Source of the DNA: Candidatus Rhodoferax bjergmarkensis
Lineage (GTDB): Bacteria; Pseudomonadota; Gammaproteobacteria; Burkholderiales; Burkholderiaceae_C
Assembly: GCA_016708345.1 (NCBI GenBank)
Contig: JADJFX010000042.1
Span: forward strand, 9,146-73,145
Reading direction: 5' to 3'
DNA length: 64,000 nucleotides
Shown here: piece by piece, positions 8,925-16,584 of the stretch
Layout: every line of letters starts with the position of its first letter
Numbering within the stretch: position 1 is the first letter of the stretch
Position numbers and translations under genes: made by a program
The notes under the pieces: generated by a model
Told to the model about the DNA's origin: nothing
Seen by the model: the letters and a program-made list of their open reading frames with translations, nothing else
Databases searched by the model: none

Positions 8925-9203
8925 TTAGGCGGCTTCCAGATGCACCACGGCACGCGCTCCAACGGCTTGCGCATAGCGTTGTACTGTTCGGATGGAAGGC
9001 ATACGGGTGCCACCCTCTAGGCGTGCAATGACGCTCTGTGTGGTGCCCATGCGCTGTGCCACTTCGCCCTGCGTCAATCCGGCACGGGCACGGGCGGCTA
9101 TCAGTTCGCGGGCCATGCTGAATTCGGCGGTCATGGCGTCATATTCGGCCCGCGTGTCGGTGTCGGCTAACAATTCAGTTTTGAGTGTGCGAAGTGTTTT
9201 CAT
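8925..9203 (-). CDS. HigA-type XRE antitoxin
   Basis: 92 aa from ATG 9203 (MKTLRTLKTELL). A central helix-turn-helix is clear: ELIAARARAGLTQGEVAQRM, then GTTQSVIARLEGG, with PSIRTVQRYAQAVGA after it, as in HigA/XRE antitoxins. The start overlaps the upstream toxin stop by 4 nt (ATGA type), so the two genes are co-translated. Toxin-first order is typical of higBA and of phage-borne RelE/XRE pairs. The antitoxin would neutralise the toxin and repress the operon promoter. It lies next to the integrase, where such pairs commonly stabilise elements. Confidence 0.85.
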   Translation of the reverse strand: MKTLRTLKTELLADTDTRAEYDAMTAEFSMARELIAARARAGLTQGEVAQRMGTTQSVIARLEGGTRMPSIRTVQRYAQAVGARAVVHLEAA

Positions 9204-9523
9204 GTATGCGACTCCAATCGTTTGAGTGCCATTGCAATAGCAGCCCGTGGTGTGGTCTGCGTCTTTTTCACAAACACATGCAACACCAGCAAGCGGCGGT
9301 CTTGAACGGCGGCATACACGGCGCGGGCTATCCCGTCGCGGCCTTTCATCCTCATTTCCCACAGCTTGCTTTCCAATGGGCGGATATGGGGCAGTCCTAC
9401 ACGTTGCGGGCCGAATTCCTCCAGCATTTCAGCAATGTGCAGAAACCGGGCTTTCATGTCAGCAGGCAGTGCCAGCAATTCAAGTTCTGCCAGCGGGTGC
9501 ATGGTCACAGTCCAATTGTTCAT
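9200..9523 (-). CDS. HigB/Gp49-type RelE-superfamily toxin
   Basis: 107 aa. It has the phage-derived Gp49-like layout: an N-terminal helical part (LAELELLALPADMKARFLHI), then LPHIRPLESKLWEMRMKGRDG, then the strand pair IARAVYAAVQDRRLLVLHVF, and a basic tail VKKTQTTPRAAIAMALKRL. Members are ribosome-dependent mRNA interferases. It precedes and overlaps its antitoxin by 4 nt. It starts 22 nt beyond the integrase stop on the same strand, so integrase read-through may contribute to its expression. Catalytic residues differ between RelE branches and cannot be fixed by eye. Confidence 0.83.
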   Translation of the reverse strand: MNNWTVTMHPLAELELLALPADMKARFLHIAEMLEEFGPQRVGLPHIRPLESKLWEMRMKGRDGIARAVYAAVQDRRLLVLHVFVKKTQTTPRAAIAMALKRLESHT

Positions 9524-9544
9524 AGTATAGCTATTTTGCGATAT

Positions 9545-10906
9545 TTAACCAGCCACCACCCGCAAAGCACCCGGCGCGGCCTTGGCATCGAACGTCACCC
9601 CGGCCTGCTCCAGAATGTGCGCTTCAATCTTTTCAAGGTACGGGCGCAATGCGTCAACGCTTCGCGGCCTGTAACCCTCAGCCGTGGCGCTCGGTTTGTG
9701 TCCCATCACCTGCGCAATGGCTCCAGCGGGTGCCCCGGCAGCTTCACCCAGCAGCGAAAACGAACGACGCAGCCCGTGGATAGTCAGGCCATCGATAGCG
9801 GCGCTTTGCAGGGCCTTTGCATGGCTTGAACGGGTGTCACTGATTCGCCCGGCTTTGCTGGCACTGGCAAACACGAATTCATTGATTCGCGGCAGAGCAC
9901 CCAGCAGTTGCGCCAGATAGGGCGTCAAGGGGATTGTGCGGGTCTGGTCTACCTTGTCGGCAATGGTCAGTTTGCGCCACTGAAAATCGACTTGTGCCCA
10001 CGTCAACCCGGCCAATTCCTCTTTTCTGGCACCAGTCAACACAAGGGCTTTCAAATACACACTGGCGGTGCGGTTGTTCAGCTGCTCCACACCTTGCCAC
10101 CAGCCCGGCAATTGGGCGGCTTCAATGGCGTCTGTGCGTTTGGTGTTGCTTGGCAGGTTTTCCAGAATTGCAGGGGCTTTGCCAGCGTCACGGTCAATCA
10201 GTTTGCGGTACTCAGGCCGGGCAGCGCACCAGCGCAGGAAACCCCGGAACATCATCAGAGCGCGGGCGGCTTGGTGTTTGCCTGCCAGGGCTTCGCGCTC
10301 AAACCAGATTTGTAATGCATCCTCGGTCACGTCACCCAGCGCCAGCGCCATCAGGGGAAATATTGGCCCCGGACGGGTCAACCCCTGCCCTCTCACTTTC
10401 TTGACGCCACCGGGCGCGGCCATCACGTCCAACGATGCGCGATAACCCGGCTTCCATGCGTCTTTGCGCTTGGGCTTGCCTTCTTGCAGGTAGCGCGGCC
10501 AAATGTCGCCCACGGTGATTGCAGCAACTTTGTCGGCTTCCAGTTGAGCAGCATGGGCAGCAATGGCAGCAGCTTTGTCGGCTTCTTGCTGGCGCTCTCC
10601 CTCTCGCGGGTCAATACCTTGCTCGGTCAATCCACGAAGGCGGTGGGCTTCAGCCTTGGCTTGGTCAATCGACACAGCTGGCCAGCCACCCAGCGCACGG
10701 GTGAACAACTTGCCTTTGATGCGGGTCTCAAACTGCCACGCTTTGCCCCCGGCTTTTGTGATGCGCAGGCGTAACCCCTTTTTGTCGGCGTCTTTCACCA
10801 GCACGAAGGGCGCATCAGCCGGGCAGGTAGCCCGCTCCAGCAGGCCATGCGTGAGGTCGTGGGTTGCGGCAAAGTCAATCGCGGCTGTCTTGCTTGGTCG
10901 TGCCAT
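9545..10906 (-). CDS. int: Tyrosine integrase of the element
   Basis: 453 aa, intact. The N-terminus has an arm-binding DUF4102-type domain (GLRLRITKAGGKAWQFETRI, then the ALGGWP turn). A core-binding SAM-like region lies near residues 140-260. The catalytic domain shows LTGARKEELAGLTW (first Arg), HGLRRSFSLLGEAAG (His-x-x-Arg), GHKP and the nucleophile Tyr in EGYRPRS. It integrates and excises the element at tRNA-Thr(CGT). The gene is transcribed away from attR, which lies 174 nt upstream of the start. The TTACAGACT pair sits 20 nt upstream of the start codon, so integrase or excisionase bound there could repress int. Confidence 0.95.
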   Translation of the reverse strand: MARPSKTAAIDFAATHDLTHGLLERATCPADAPFVLVKDADKKGLRLRITKAGGKAWQFETRIKGKLFTRALGGWPAVSIDQAKAEAHRLRGLTEQGIDPREGERQQEADKAAAIAAHAAQLEADKVAAITVGDIWPRYLQEGKPKRKDAWKPGYRASLDVMAAPGGVKKVRGQGLTRPGPIFPLMALALGDVTEDALQIWFEREALAGKHQAARALMMFRGFLRWCAARPEYRKLIDRDAGKAPAILENLPSNTKRTDAIEAAQLPGWWQGVEQLNNRTASVYLKALVLTGARKEELAGLTWAQVDFQWRKLTIADKVDQTRTIPLTPYLAQLLGALPRINEFVFASASKAGRISDTRSSHAKALQSAAIDGLTIHGLRRSFSLLGEAAGAPAGAIAQVMGHKPSATAEGYRPRSVDALRPYLEKIEAHILEQAGVTFDAKAAPGALRVVAG

Positions 10907-10925
10907 GTTGAGAACCTTTCCACAT

Positions 10926-10945
10926 TTACAGACTATTTACAGACT
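10926..10945 (+). promoter_or_regulatory. Right candidate integrase arm-type sites
   Basis: Two TTACAGACT copies separated by AT, identical in spacing and orientation to 3214-3233. The pair lies between the int start codon and attR, so it is well placed both for intasome assembly and for autoregulation of int. Confidence 0.6.
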
Positions 10946-11010
10946 GAAATGCACTATTTTGATGAATTTCAATCAACGCGGCAGCTGTTCACCCGTCCAG
11001 TGCTTTTCTT

Positions 11011-11148
11011 GTAAGTCGTTGATTTATATTGATTTTACTACGCAGTTCAACACAATGAAATATGTATTTCGTGTCATTCTTAATGAGAAGGTCGGGTGTT
11101 CGATTCATCTCTCCGGCACCAATAGAATCAACGACTTACGAGTCGTTG
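11011..11148. repeat. Inverted repeat around attR, plus a short hairpin
   Basis: GTAAGTCGTTGATT at 11011-11024 is the exact reverse complement of 11126-11139, so a 14-nt inverted repeat brackets attR. The right arm also forms a tight hairpin of its own, CAACGACT-TACG-AGTCGTTG at 11129-11148. Whether these are integrase sites, a terminator or remains of an older insertion is not clear. Confidence 0.5.
11081..11126 (+). repeat. attR, 46-bp direct repeat
   Basis: Exact copy of 3116-3161, containing the tRNA-Thr 3' half from the anticodon loop on, the CCA and a few bases more. It lacks the 5' half of the tRNA, so it is not a gene. It marks the right end of the element. Confidence 0.92.
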
Positions 11149-11289
11149 TTGCCTCAAGTACCGTCATCTGTCACACTCATGTCACAGTTGACGGCATTCT
11201 TGAGCAGCATTGGTCATCAGTGCCGTTTATCTCCAGCGCCAGATTTCGCGCCGTCAACTCAACCCCTGGCAGTTACGGTAGCAAATTAA

Positions 11290-11421
11290 ATGGCAGCCAT
11301 ACGTGAACGGATAGACGAAAACGGCCAGAAGAGCTATCCGTGGCCTCAAAAGCGGTTTCAAGGGCAAGAAAATAGTAACAAAATATGGCGTTTGCGCACT
11401 GTTTATATGCGCAAGCAGCTA
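11290..11421 (+). pseudogene. Remnant of a second tyrosine integrase (N-terminus only)
   Basis: ATG 11290 opens a 43-codon frame beginning MAAIRERIDENGQKSY, which closely resembles the N-terminal strand of phage integrases (usual form M-A-x-I-R-x-R-x-x-x-x-G-x-x-S-Y). After about 17 residues the similarity ends, and the frame closes inside a copy of the palindromic repeat. It lies 164 nt beyond attR on the chromosomal side. The simplest reading is the scar of an earlier element that used the same tRNA. Confidence 0.5.
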
Positions 11422-11434
11422 TAACTTTTATAGC
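11387..11434 (-). repeat. Palindromic repeat copy 2 (intergenic)
   Basis: Two perfect hairpins: TTGCGCA/TGCGCAA at about 11392-11414 and GCTATAA/TTATAGC at 11418-11434. The same two-hairpin plan and the same 48-nt length occur in the other copies. The consensus orientation is on the minus strand. Confidence 0.8.
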
Positions 11435-11540
11435 AAAATAAGCCAAGTAGAAGATTGAATTGAAAAATTTCCAAAAACTTTAACCCCTTTGCCTTGCCTC
11501 GTTCGTTTCAGTCAGCACCCTCATCTATTTTGGAGCTGCT

Positions 11541-12479
11541 ATGAAACTCAAACTTGAACTGCTAAGCCTGTCCGTCTTGCTGGCGTGCGCCGCACCACAG
11601 GCCCAAGCTATTGGGCGCTTGGCCGACGTGACCGTGGTGGACCGGGACTCTGGTGCCACCCTGCCCCTTTACCACCACCACGGCGAATACTGGGTGGCGG
11701 GTCGGCCCGGTGCCCGCTACGCCATTGCCGTGCGCAGCAAGGTGGGCGAGCGGCTGATGGCCGTCACCTCGGTGGATGGCGTCAATGTGCTCAGCGGTGA
11801 AACCGCCGCCTGGAGCCAGACCGGCTATGTGTTTTCACCCTACCTGTATTACCAGATCACCGGTTGGCGCAAAACCAGCAGCGAGATCGCAGCCTTTGAA
11901 TTCGCCGCTGCGCCCGACTCCTACGCCGAACGCACCGGGCGACCCACCCATGTGGGCGTGATTGGCGTGGCGCTGTTTCGCGAAGTACCACCGCAACCGG
12001 TGGCCATTCAGCCCGATTTCTACCGGCGCAGCGACCTGGCCAGCGAATCATCCCCGGCACGCGACAAGCGTGAGGAACGGCCCGCACCCGCTTCGCAAGC
12101 CCCCGTGGTTTCTGACAAAGGCGCGGGGGCTTTGTCTGGCATGGCCGAGCGCCGCAGTGCCGAGTCTGTGGCTGATGCCCAAGCCAACAGCGCTGACGCA
12201 CCCCGGCACAGCCTTGCCAAAGCCATGCCAGCCCCCTTGCCCGGCCCCAAGCTGGGCACAGGCCATGGCCAGCGCGAAGAATCCAGGGTGGCACACACCA
12301 GTTTTGCGCGCCTGCAGTCCAACCCCAACGAGGTCATTCGCATTCGTTATGACAGCCGGGAGAACCTGATCGCCAGCGGCGTGATTCGAGAGCCGGTGCG
12401 CCGCCCGCCCATTCCCAACCCGTTCCCCGACTCGGACAGCACATCCTATGTGCCCGACCCACCCGTTCGGCGATATTGA
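11541..12479 (+). CDS. Secreted protein of unknown function, in operon with ECF sigma factor
   Basis: 312 aa. Residues 1-23 are a typical Sec signal peptide (hydrophobic LLSLSVLLACAAPQAQA, cleavage probably after AQA). The mature N-terminal half (about 24-155) is a compact domain with VVDRDSGATLPLYHHHGEYW and RYAIAVRSKVGERLMAVTSVDGVNVL. The C-terminal half is Pro/Ser/Ala-rich and low in complexity, ending DPPVRRY, so it is probably unstructured. The sigma-factor gene follows within 24 nt, so the three genes are likely one transcript. A role as envelope target or sensor input of the sigma system is inference; the family is unnamed to my knowledge. Confidence 0.7.
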   Translation: MKLKLELLSLSVLLACAAPQAQAIGRLADVTVVDRDSGATLPLYHHHGEYWVAGRPGARYAIAVRSKVGERLMAVTSVDGVNVLSGETAAWSQTGYVFSPYLYYQITGWRKTSSEIAAFEFAAAPDSYAERTGRPTHVGVIGVALFREVPPQPVAIQPDFYRRSDLASESSPARDKREERPAPASQAPVVSDKGAGALSGMAERRSAESVADAQANSADAPRHSLAKAMPAPLPGPKLGTGHGQREESRVAHTSFARLQSNPNEVIRIRYDSRENLIASGVIREPVRRPPIPNPFPDSDSTSYVPDPPVRRY

Positions 12480-12502
12480 AGGGCCAACGCCCGACCCGGA
12501 TA

Positions 12503-13105
12503 ATGCGGGGGATGCAAAGTGCTGAGTCCCCTGCCCTTGAAACCGATGAGTCGCTGATGCTGCGCTATGGAGCAGGCGACATTACGGCGTTCGACACGCT
12601 GTACGGGCGTCACGAGCTCGGTGTTTGGCGCTTTGTTTTTCGCAGCGTTCGGGTGCAGGCGGTGGCCGATGACCTGCTGCAGGACGTGTGGTTTGCGGTG
12701 GCGCGCCAGGCACTTAACTACCAGCCGACGGCGCGTTTCAAAACCTGGCTCTTCACCCTGGCCCATAACCGACTGGTGGACTACTTTCGCACTGCGAAAA
12801 ACCATATGAGTCTGGACGCGCAAGACACTGCCGATGATGCGGGCGAACGCGTGCTCGACACCCTGATCGCCAACTCCGGGTTTGGCCCCTTGCGCCAACT
12901 CCAGTCCAGGCAGCAGGCAACAGCCCTGATCAACGCCATCGAGAACTTGCCCCCCGTGCAACGCGAGGCATTTCTCTTGCAGGCCGAAGCCGACATGACA
13001 GTGGAAGAAATCGCCAGTGCCACGGGGGTGAGCTTTGAAACCGCAAAAAGCCGCTTGCGCTACGCCCGCAACAGTCTGCGCGAACAATTACAGGAGTTTG
13101 CATGA
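12503..13105 (+). CDS. ECF-family RNA polymerase sigma factor
   Basis: About 200 aa. Region 2 is seen in DITAFDTLYGRHELGVWRF and ADDLLQDVWFAVAR with TWLFTLAHNRLVDYFR. Region 4 has LPPVQREAFLLQAEADMTVE and IASATGVSFETAKSRLRYAR, the -35-binding helix-turn-helix. It directs polymerase to a small regulon, often including its own operon. Starts are possible at 12503 (chosen) and 12512; an upstream TTG at 12476 overlaps the previous stop. The stop overlaps the next gene by ATGA at 13102-13105, which points to that membrane protein as its partner or anti-sigma factor. Confidence 0.92.
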   Translation: MRGMQSAESPALETDESLMLRYGAGDITAFDTLYGRHELGVWRFVFRSVRVQAVADDLLQDVWFAVARQALNYQPTARFKTWLFTLAHNRLVDYFRTAKNHMSLDAQDTADDAGERVLDTLIANSGFGPLRQLQSRQQATALINAIENLPPVQREAFLLQAEADMTVEEIASATGVSFETAKSRLRYARNSLREQLQEFA

Positions 13106-14208
13106 GCGCGCCCAAACTTCCCGATGAGCTTTTGCTTCGTTACCAGGAAGCCAGCGCCCAAGACGAGCGCCGGCCAGCCAGCGCGGTGCGTGAGGCGGTG
13201 CGTGCCCATGCCCAAATGGTGATTCGTGACCGTCAACACTCTGCAAGCCGGTCGACACCCCACCTGCAAGCTGCCGCCAATCAGAAACGCTGGAAGCTCT
13301 CCTTGCTCGCCAGTATTGCGCTGGTAGGCCTGACCAGTTTGCTGGTGCTGCAGTTTGACCGAGGTACACCCGAGGAGCAGGAACTCGCCTTGGGCCGACC
13401 TAAAAGCAGTGCAGAAAACACCCCACGCTCGCCTGCGCCAGTGAGCGCGCCGCAATCTAGCGCCAATTCCGCCGAAAAGTTGAGTGACGCAGCGCCTCAC
13501 CCTGCGCTGGCCAAAAAATCTCCTGCTGACACACAGCCACCAGCCAAACGACCCGCCATGGAGTCCAAGGCCGAACTTTTCAAGAGCCAGCAGGGCGCGC
13601 GTGAGGATGAAATTGTTTTACCCAAACCATCAGGCATGATGGCCGCGCCAAGCCCGGCAGCAGAACCAAGGGCAGAACAAGCCGCAGCGGTCGCGCCTGC
13701 TGTTCAAGCTTTGCCACAGTTCGACGTCGCGCCGGTTCCTGCACCTCCAGCAACCCAAGACTCCGCACTAGCCAGCGGTTCAGGTGCAGCAAGTACCAAC
13801 TCTGCACAGCGCACAGCCAAATCACTTGCAGTACCAGAGGCTGCGAGCTCTTCAAGACAAATACTGGAAAAATCAGAACTACAAATGAAACGCTCAGAGG
13901 AACGCGCTGACAAAGCAGCACCCAGCGCCCGGGCTTTGAACGCCGCCTTGCTTGACAGCGCACGCGCCGGGCAGGTGGCTCAAATGGAGCGCTTACTCCA
14001 ACAAGGCGCACTGATCAATTCAACCGACGAGCAGGGCAGAACCCCTCTTATCCTCGCGGCGATGAACGGCCAAACGTCGGCGGTTGCAAAACTACTGGCC
14101 TTGGGTGCCAACCCCACGGTAACCGACCGTGAGGGTTTGAACGCGCTGCAGCATGCCAGACGGCTGGGGTTTAACCAGATTGAGCACTTGCTGGAAGCTG
14201 GACCCTGA
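13102..14208 (+). CDS. Membrane protein with C-terminal ankyrin repeats, candidate anti-sigma factor
   Basis: 368 aa. The cytoplasmic N-terminus (LPDELLLRYQEASAQDERRP, about residues 1-62) looks like a short anti-sigma-type segment. One membrane helix follows (LSLLASIALVGLTSLLVL, about 65-84), then a long Ala/Pro/Glu-rich linker and, from about 275, two to three ankyrin repeats (GRTPLILAAMNGQTSAVAKL and GLNALQHARRLGFNQIEHLL). By topology the ankyrins should be periplasmic. The gene overlaps the ECF sigma gene by 4 nt, the usual place for an anti-sigma factor, but no zinc or ASD motif is visible. An ankyrin sensor on such a protein is unusual. Confidence 0.65.
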   Translation: MSAPKLPDELLLRYQEASAQDERRPASAVREAVRAHAQMVIRDRQHSASRSTPHLQAAANQKRWKLSLLASIALVGLTSLLVLQFDRGTPEEQELALGRPKSSAENTPRSPAPVSAPQSSANSAEKLSDAAPHPALAKKSPADTQPPAKRPAMESKAELFKSQQGAREDEIVLPKPSGMMAAPSPAAEPRAEQAAAVAPAVQALPQFDVAPVPAPPATQDSALASGSGAASTNSAQRTAKSLAVPEAASSSRQILEKSELQMKRSEERADKAAPSARALNAALLDSARAGQVAQMERLLQQGALINSTDEQGRTPLILAAMNGQTSAVAKLLALGANPTVTDREGLNALQHARRLGFNQIEHLLEAGP

Positions 14209-14236
14209 ACGTCAGGCCTGCAAGGTTAAACCCAGG

Positions 14237-16423
14237 TTAAAAAGTTTCCCAGTCTTGCTCATTATTGACTTGCGGTTTGCTGGCAGGTGGGGCAGTCTTG
14301 CGCGGCGGTGCCAAAGTTTTTGCCTGGCCACCCAAGGCTGGTCTTTTTGTCGGGGCAAGCTCTGCACGCTTGGCCGCCGGGGCTATCGAATGGGGACGTG
14401 CATGCGCCTTCATCGGGCGTGTGTTGTGCAGCACAGGTGCCCGGGAGTGGCCTTGCGACAAAGTGAAAATCTCCACCGTTTGCACCAGCTCCTGCGCCTG
14501 CGCCTTGAGGCTGCTCGCAGCAGCGGCCATCTCTTCCACCAGCGCAGCATTTTGCTGGGTAGCCGAGTCCATTTGCCGCACTGCTTCTCCAACCTGGGTC
14601 ACACCCATGGCCTGCTCACTGCTGGCGGAGCTGATTTCACCCATGATGTCGGTGACGCGACGAATAGAACCTACAACCTCGGCCATGGTGGTGCCAGCTT
14701 GGTCCACCAAGGTGGTCCCCTGCTCCACACGCTCGACGCTGGCATTGATCAAGGCCTTGATTTCTTTGGCTGCTTCAGCCGAGCGTCCGGCCAGGGAACG
14801 CACCTCGCTGGCCACCACCGCAAAGCCGCGCCCTTGCTCACCGGCGCGGGCCGCTTCCACGGCCGCGTTCAGAGCCAAAATATTGGTCTGGAACGCAATG
14901 CCGTCAATCACACTGATGATGTCCGATATTTTGCGCGAGCTGTCGTTGATGCCCTTCATGGTGTCCACCACCTGGGCCACCACCTCACCGCCCTTGACGG
15001 CCACGGATGACGCGCTCATGGCAAGCTGGTTGGCCGCAGCAGCGCTGCTGGCGTTTTGTTTGACGGTGGAGCCAAGTTCCTCCATCGAGGCGGCAGTTTG
15101 CTCCAGCGCACTGGCTTGCTGCTCGGTGCGGGCGGACAAGTCGTGGTTGCCTTGGGCGATTTCGGCGCTGGCCGTGGCCACGCTTTCAGAGCCTTGGCGA
15201 ACCGACTGCACCACACCACTGAGCCCTTGGCCAATGCTGTTCATGGCTTGCATCAACTGGCCAACTTCATCCTGGCTGTCAGTACGAAGTTCTACACTCA
15301 AATCCCCTTTCGCAATGGATTGCGCAGCAGAAACGGCGCGCCCCATGGGTTCGAGAATCATGCGGCGCAGCATCCAATAAACACCACCGGACAAAACCAG
15401 CACCAGAACGAGTCCGATCAAGGCATACACATTGCGCAAACTGCGCACTTCACTGGTGTATTCATCGACATAAGTGCCGCCGGCAATGACCCAGTGCCAG
15501 TTTTGCAGGTAGGTAAACGCCACCACCTTGTCGCGTGGGCTGGTGTCTCCAAGCTCCTTGTTCATCCAGGGGTAACGAATGACACCGCTCTTTTGCTCCA
15601 GAATGTCTTTGATGAACTCGCGACCATTGGGGTCTTTCACAGTCAATAAATTTTTACCTTCGATGGCGGGATGGGCCACCAAGGTGCCGTAGTGTTCACC
15701 CTGACGCGCATCCAGCACGTAAAAGTAGCCGGTTTTGCCAATTTTCAAACTGCGCAGCGTGCTTTTCAAATTCGCCAGGTAATCGCTGAAGTCAAGTCCC
15801 ACAAAACTCAAACCAACAAGTTTGCCCTGAGCATCCTTGATGGGGTCGTACTGCGTCATGTACTGTTTGCCAAACAGCGTCGCCAAGCCTGTAAAACTGC
15901 CGCCTTCGCTGACAATTTTGTAGCCGGGATGTGCCCGGTCAAGCTGCGTGCCCACCACTCGTTCGCCTGTTTCATTTTTCACCGATGTCGTGATCCGCAC
16001 AAAATCGTCCCCCGTTTTTGCGAACACGGTGGCCACTGCACCGGTGCTTGCGGTAAAGCGATCTACCACTGAAAAGTTTTGGTTAAGTGGCTTGCCGTCC
16101 AGCTTCAGGGTGGGTATGGACTTGCCCCCAATTTGAACTGTGGTGGCATTCAACTCAAATTTACCGCTCAAGCTGGTTTGAAGGCCTTTGGCCAACACCG
16201 CCGTCCGGCTTTTGAGCTCTTTGTCCGAAGAATCTATCAAGTCCACCAGCAACTTGGTCTTTTCAGTTACATCGGCAATGGCGCGAGCCTCGATGACTTC
16301 TGAAATGGAATAACCAATACCGGCAATCAGTGCCGACAAAACCAGTGCCACCAAAAGAAAGTTACTAAATGCCAGCTTGGTTCCCAAGCTATAGGAGCGC
16401 CAGCCGCTTGCGAGTTTGATCAT
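14237..16423 (-). CDS. Methyl-accepting chemotaxis protein with periplasmic Cache domain
   Basis: About 728 aa from ATG 16423 (MIKLASGWRSYSLG). TM1 is near residues 17-38, and a large periplasmic Cache_3-Cache_2-type sensor follows (FYVLDARQGEHYGTLVAHP, VIAGGTYVDEY). TM2 is near 335-358 (IGLVLVLVLSGGVYWML), then HAMP, then the signalling domain with hairpin tip AFQTNILALNAAVEAARAGE and EQGRGFAVVASEVR. The C-terminus ends in DWETF after a Pro/Lys-rich linker, almost the NWETF tether that recruits CheR/CheB in enteric receptors, so it is probably a high-abundance receptor able to bring in the methylation enzymes. Ligand unknown; Cache domains often bind organic or amino acids. An upstream in-frame start is possible but unlikely. 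Confidence 0.93.
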   Translation of the reverse strand: MIKLASGWRSYSLGTKLAFSNFLLVALVLSALIAGIGYSISEVIEARAIADVTEKTKLLVDLIDSSDKELKSRTAVLAKGLQTSLSGKFELNATTVQIGGKSIPTLKLDGKPLNQNFSVVDRFTASTGAVATVFAKTGDDFVRITTSVKNETGERVVGTQLDRAHPGYKIVSEGGSFTGLATLFGKQYMTQYDPIKDAQGKLVGLSFVGLDFSDYLANLKSTLRSLKIGKTGYFYVLDARQGEHYGTLVAHPAIEGKNLLTVKDPNGREFIKDILEQKSGVIRYPWMNKELGDTSPRDKVVAFTYLQNWHWVIAGGTYVDEYTSEVRSLRNVYALIGLVLVLVLSGGVYWMLRRMILEPMGRAVSAAQSIAKGDLSVELRTDSQDEVGQLMQAMNSIGQGLSGVVQSVRQGSESVATASAEIAQGNHDLSARTEQQASALEQTAASMEELGSTVKQNASSAAAANQLAMSASSVAVKGGEVVAQVVDTMKGINDSSRKISDIISVIDGIAFQTNILALNAAVEAARAGEQGRGFAVVASEVRSLAGRSAEAAKEIKALINASVERVEQGTTLVDQAGTTMAEVVGSIRRVTDIMGEISSASSEQAMGVTQVGEAVRQMDSATQQNAALVEEMAAAASSLKAQAQELVQTVEIFTLSQGHSRAPVLHNTRPMKAHARPHSIAPAAKRAELAPTKRPALGGQAKTLAPPRKTAPPASKPQVNNEQDWETF

Positions 16424-16584
16424 GCTTAATTTTTCCAAAGTTGTCAGAGCCCATGCCTTACAACCATCCACACAATGCGTCTTCGTACAGCAGCAAGCCG
16501 CACTAGCACCAGTGCGCTCTGTGCGAGCGCAGGACAGCCAAGACATTACTCAATTTAGGGGAATGTCTACGATTATGCAGCCTC

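Larger units (their letters stand above)
3116..11126. mobile_element. 8-kb integrative element in tRNA-Thr (phage-satellite-like)
   Basis: Bounded by the 46-bp direct repeats at 3116-3161 and 11081-11126. All recognisable genes are on the minus strand. From right to left: integrase, HigBA-type toxin/antitoxin, candidate C4-type RNA, a 286-aa unknown, an AlpA-like DNA-binding protein, a small membrane protein, a primase-helicase, a Zn-ribbon/HPD protein, a VRR-NUC nuclease, a DUF5681-like protein and a coiled-coil protein. No capsid, tail, portal, lysis or conjugation gene is visible. Replication plus integration without structural genes suggests a satellite or a degenerate prophage. Matching pairs of TTACAGACT lie inside both ends. 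The left half is heavily frameshifted, so it may be inactive or badly sequenced. Confidence 0.88.
11149..11540. other. Intergenic region right of the element
   Basis: Apart from the integrase remnant (11290) and a palindromic repeat (11387) it holds no recognised gene. It ends with a ribosome site (GGAG) for the secreted-protein gene at 11541. Base composition is less GC-rich than the flanking genes. Confidence 0.5.

Noticed and set aside
14265..15380. Long plus-strand frame opposite the chemoreceptor gene
   Set aside because: It is a shadow of the conserved MCP coding strand, rich in Ser/Ala/Cys with no domain.
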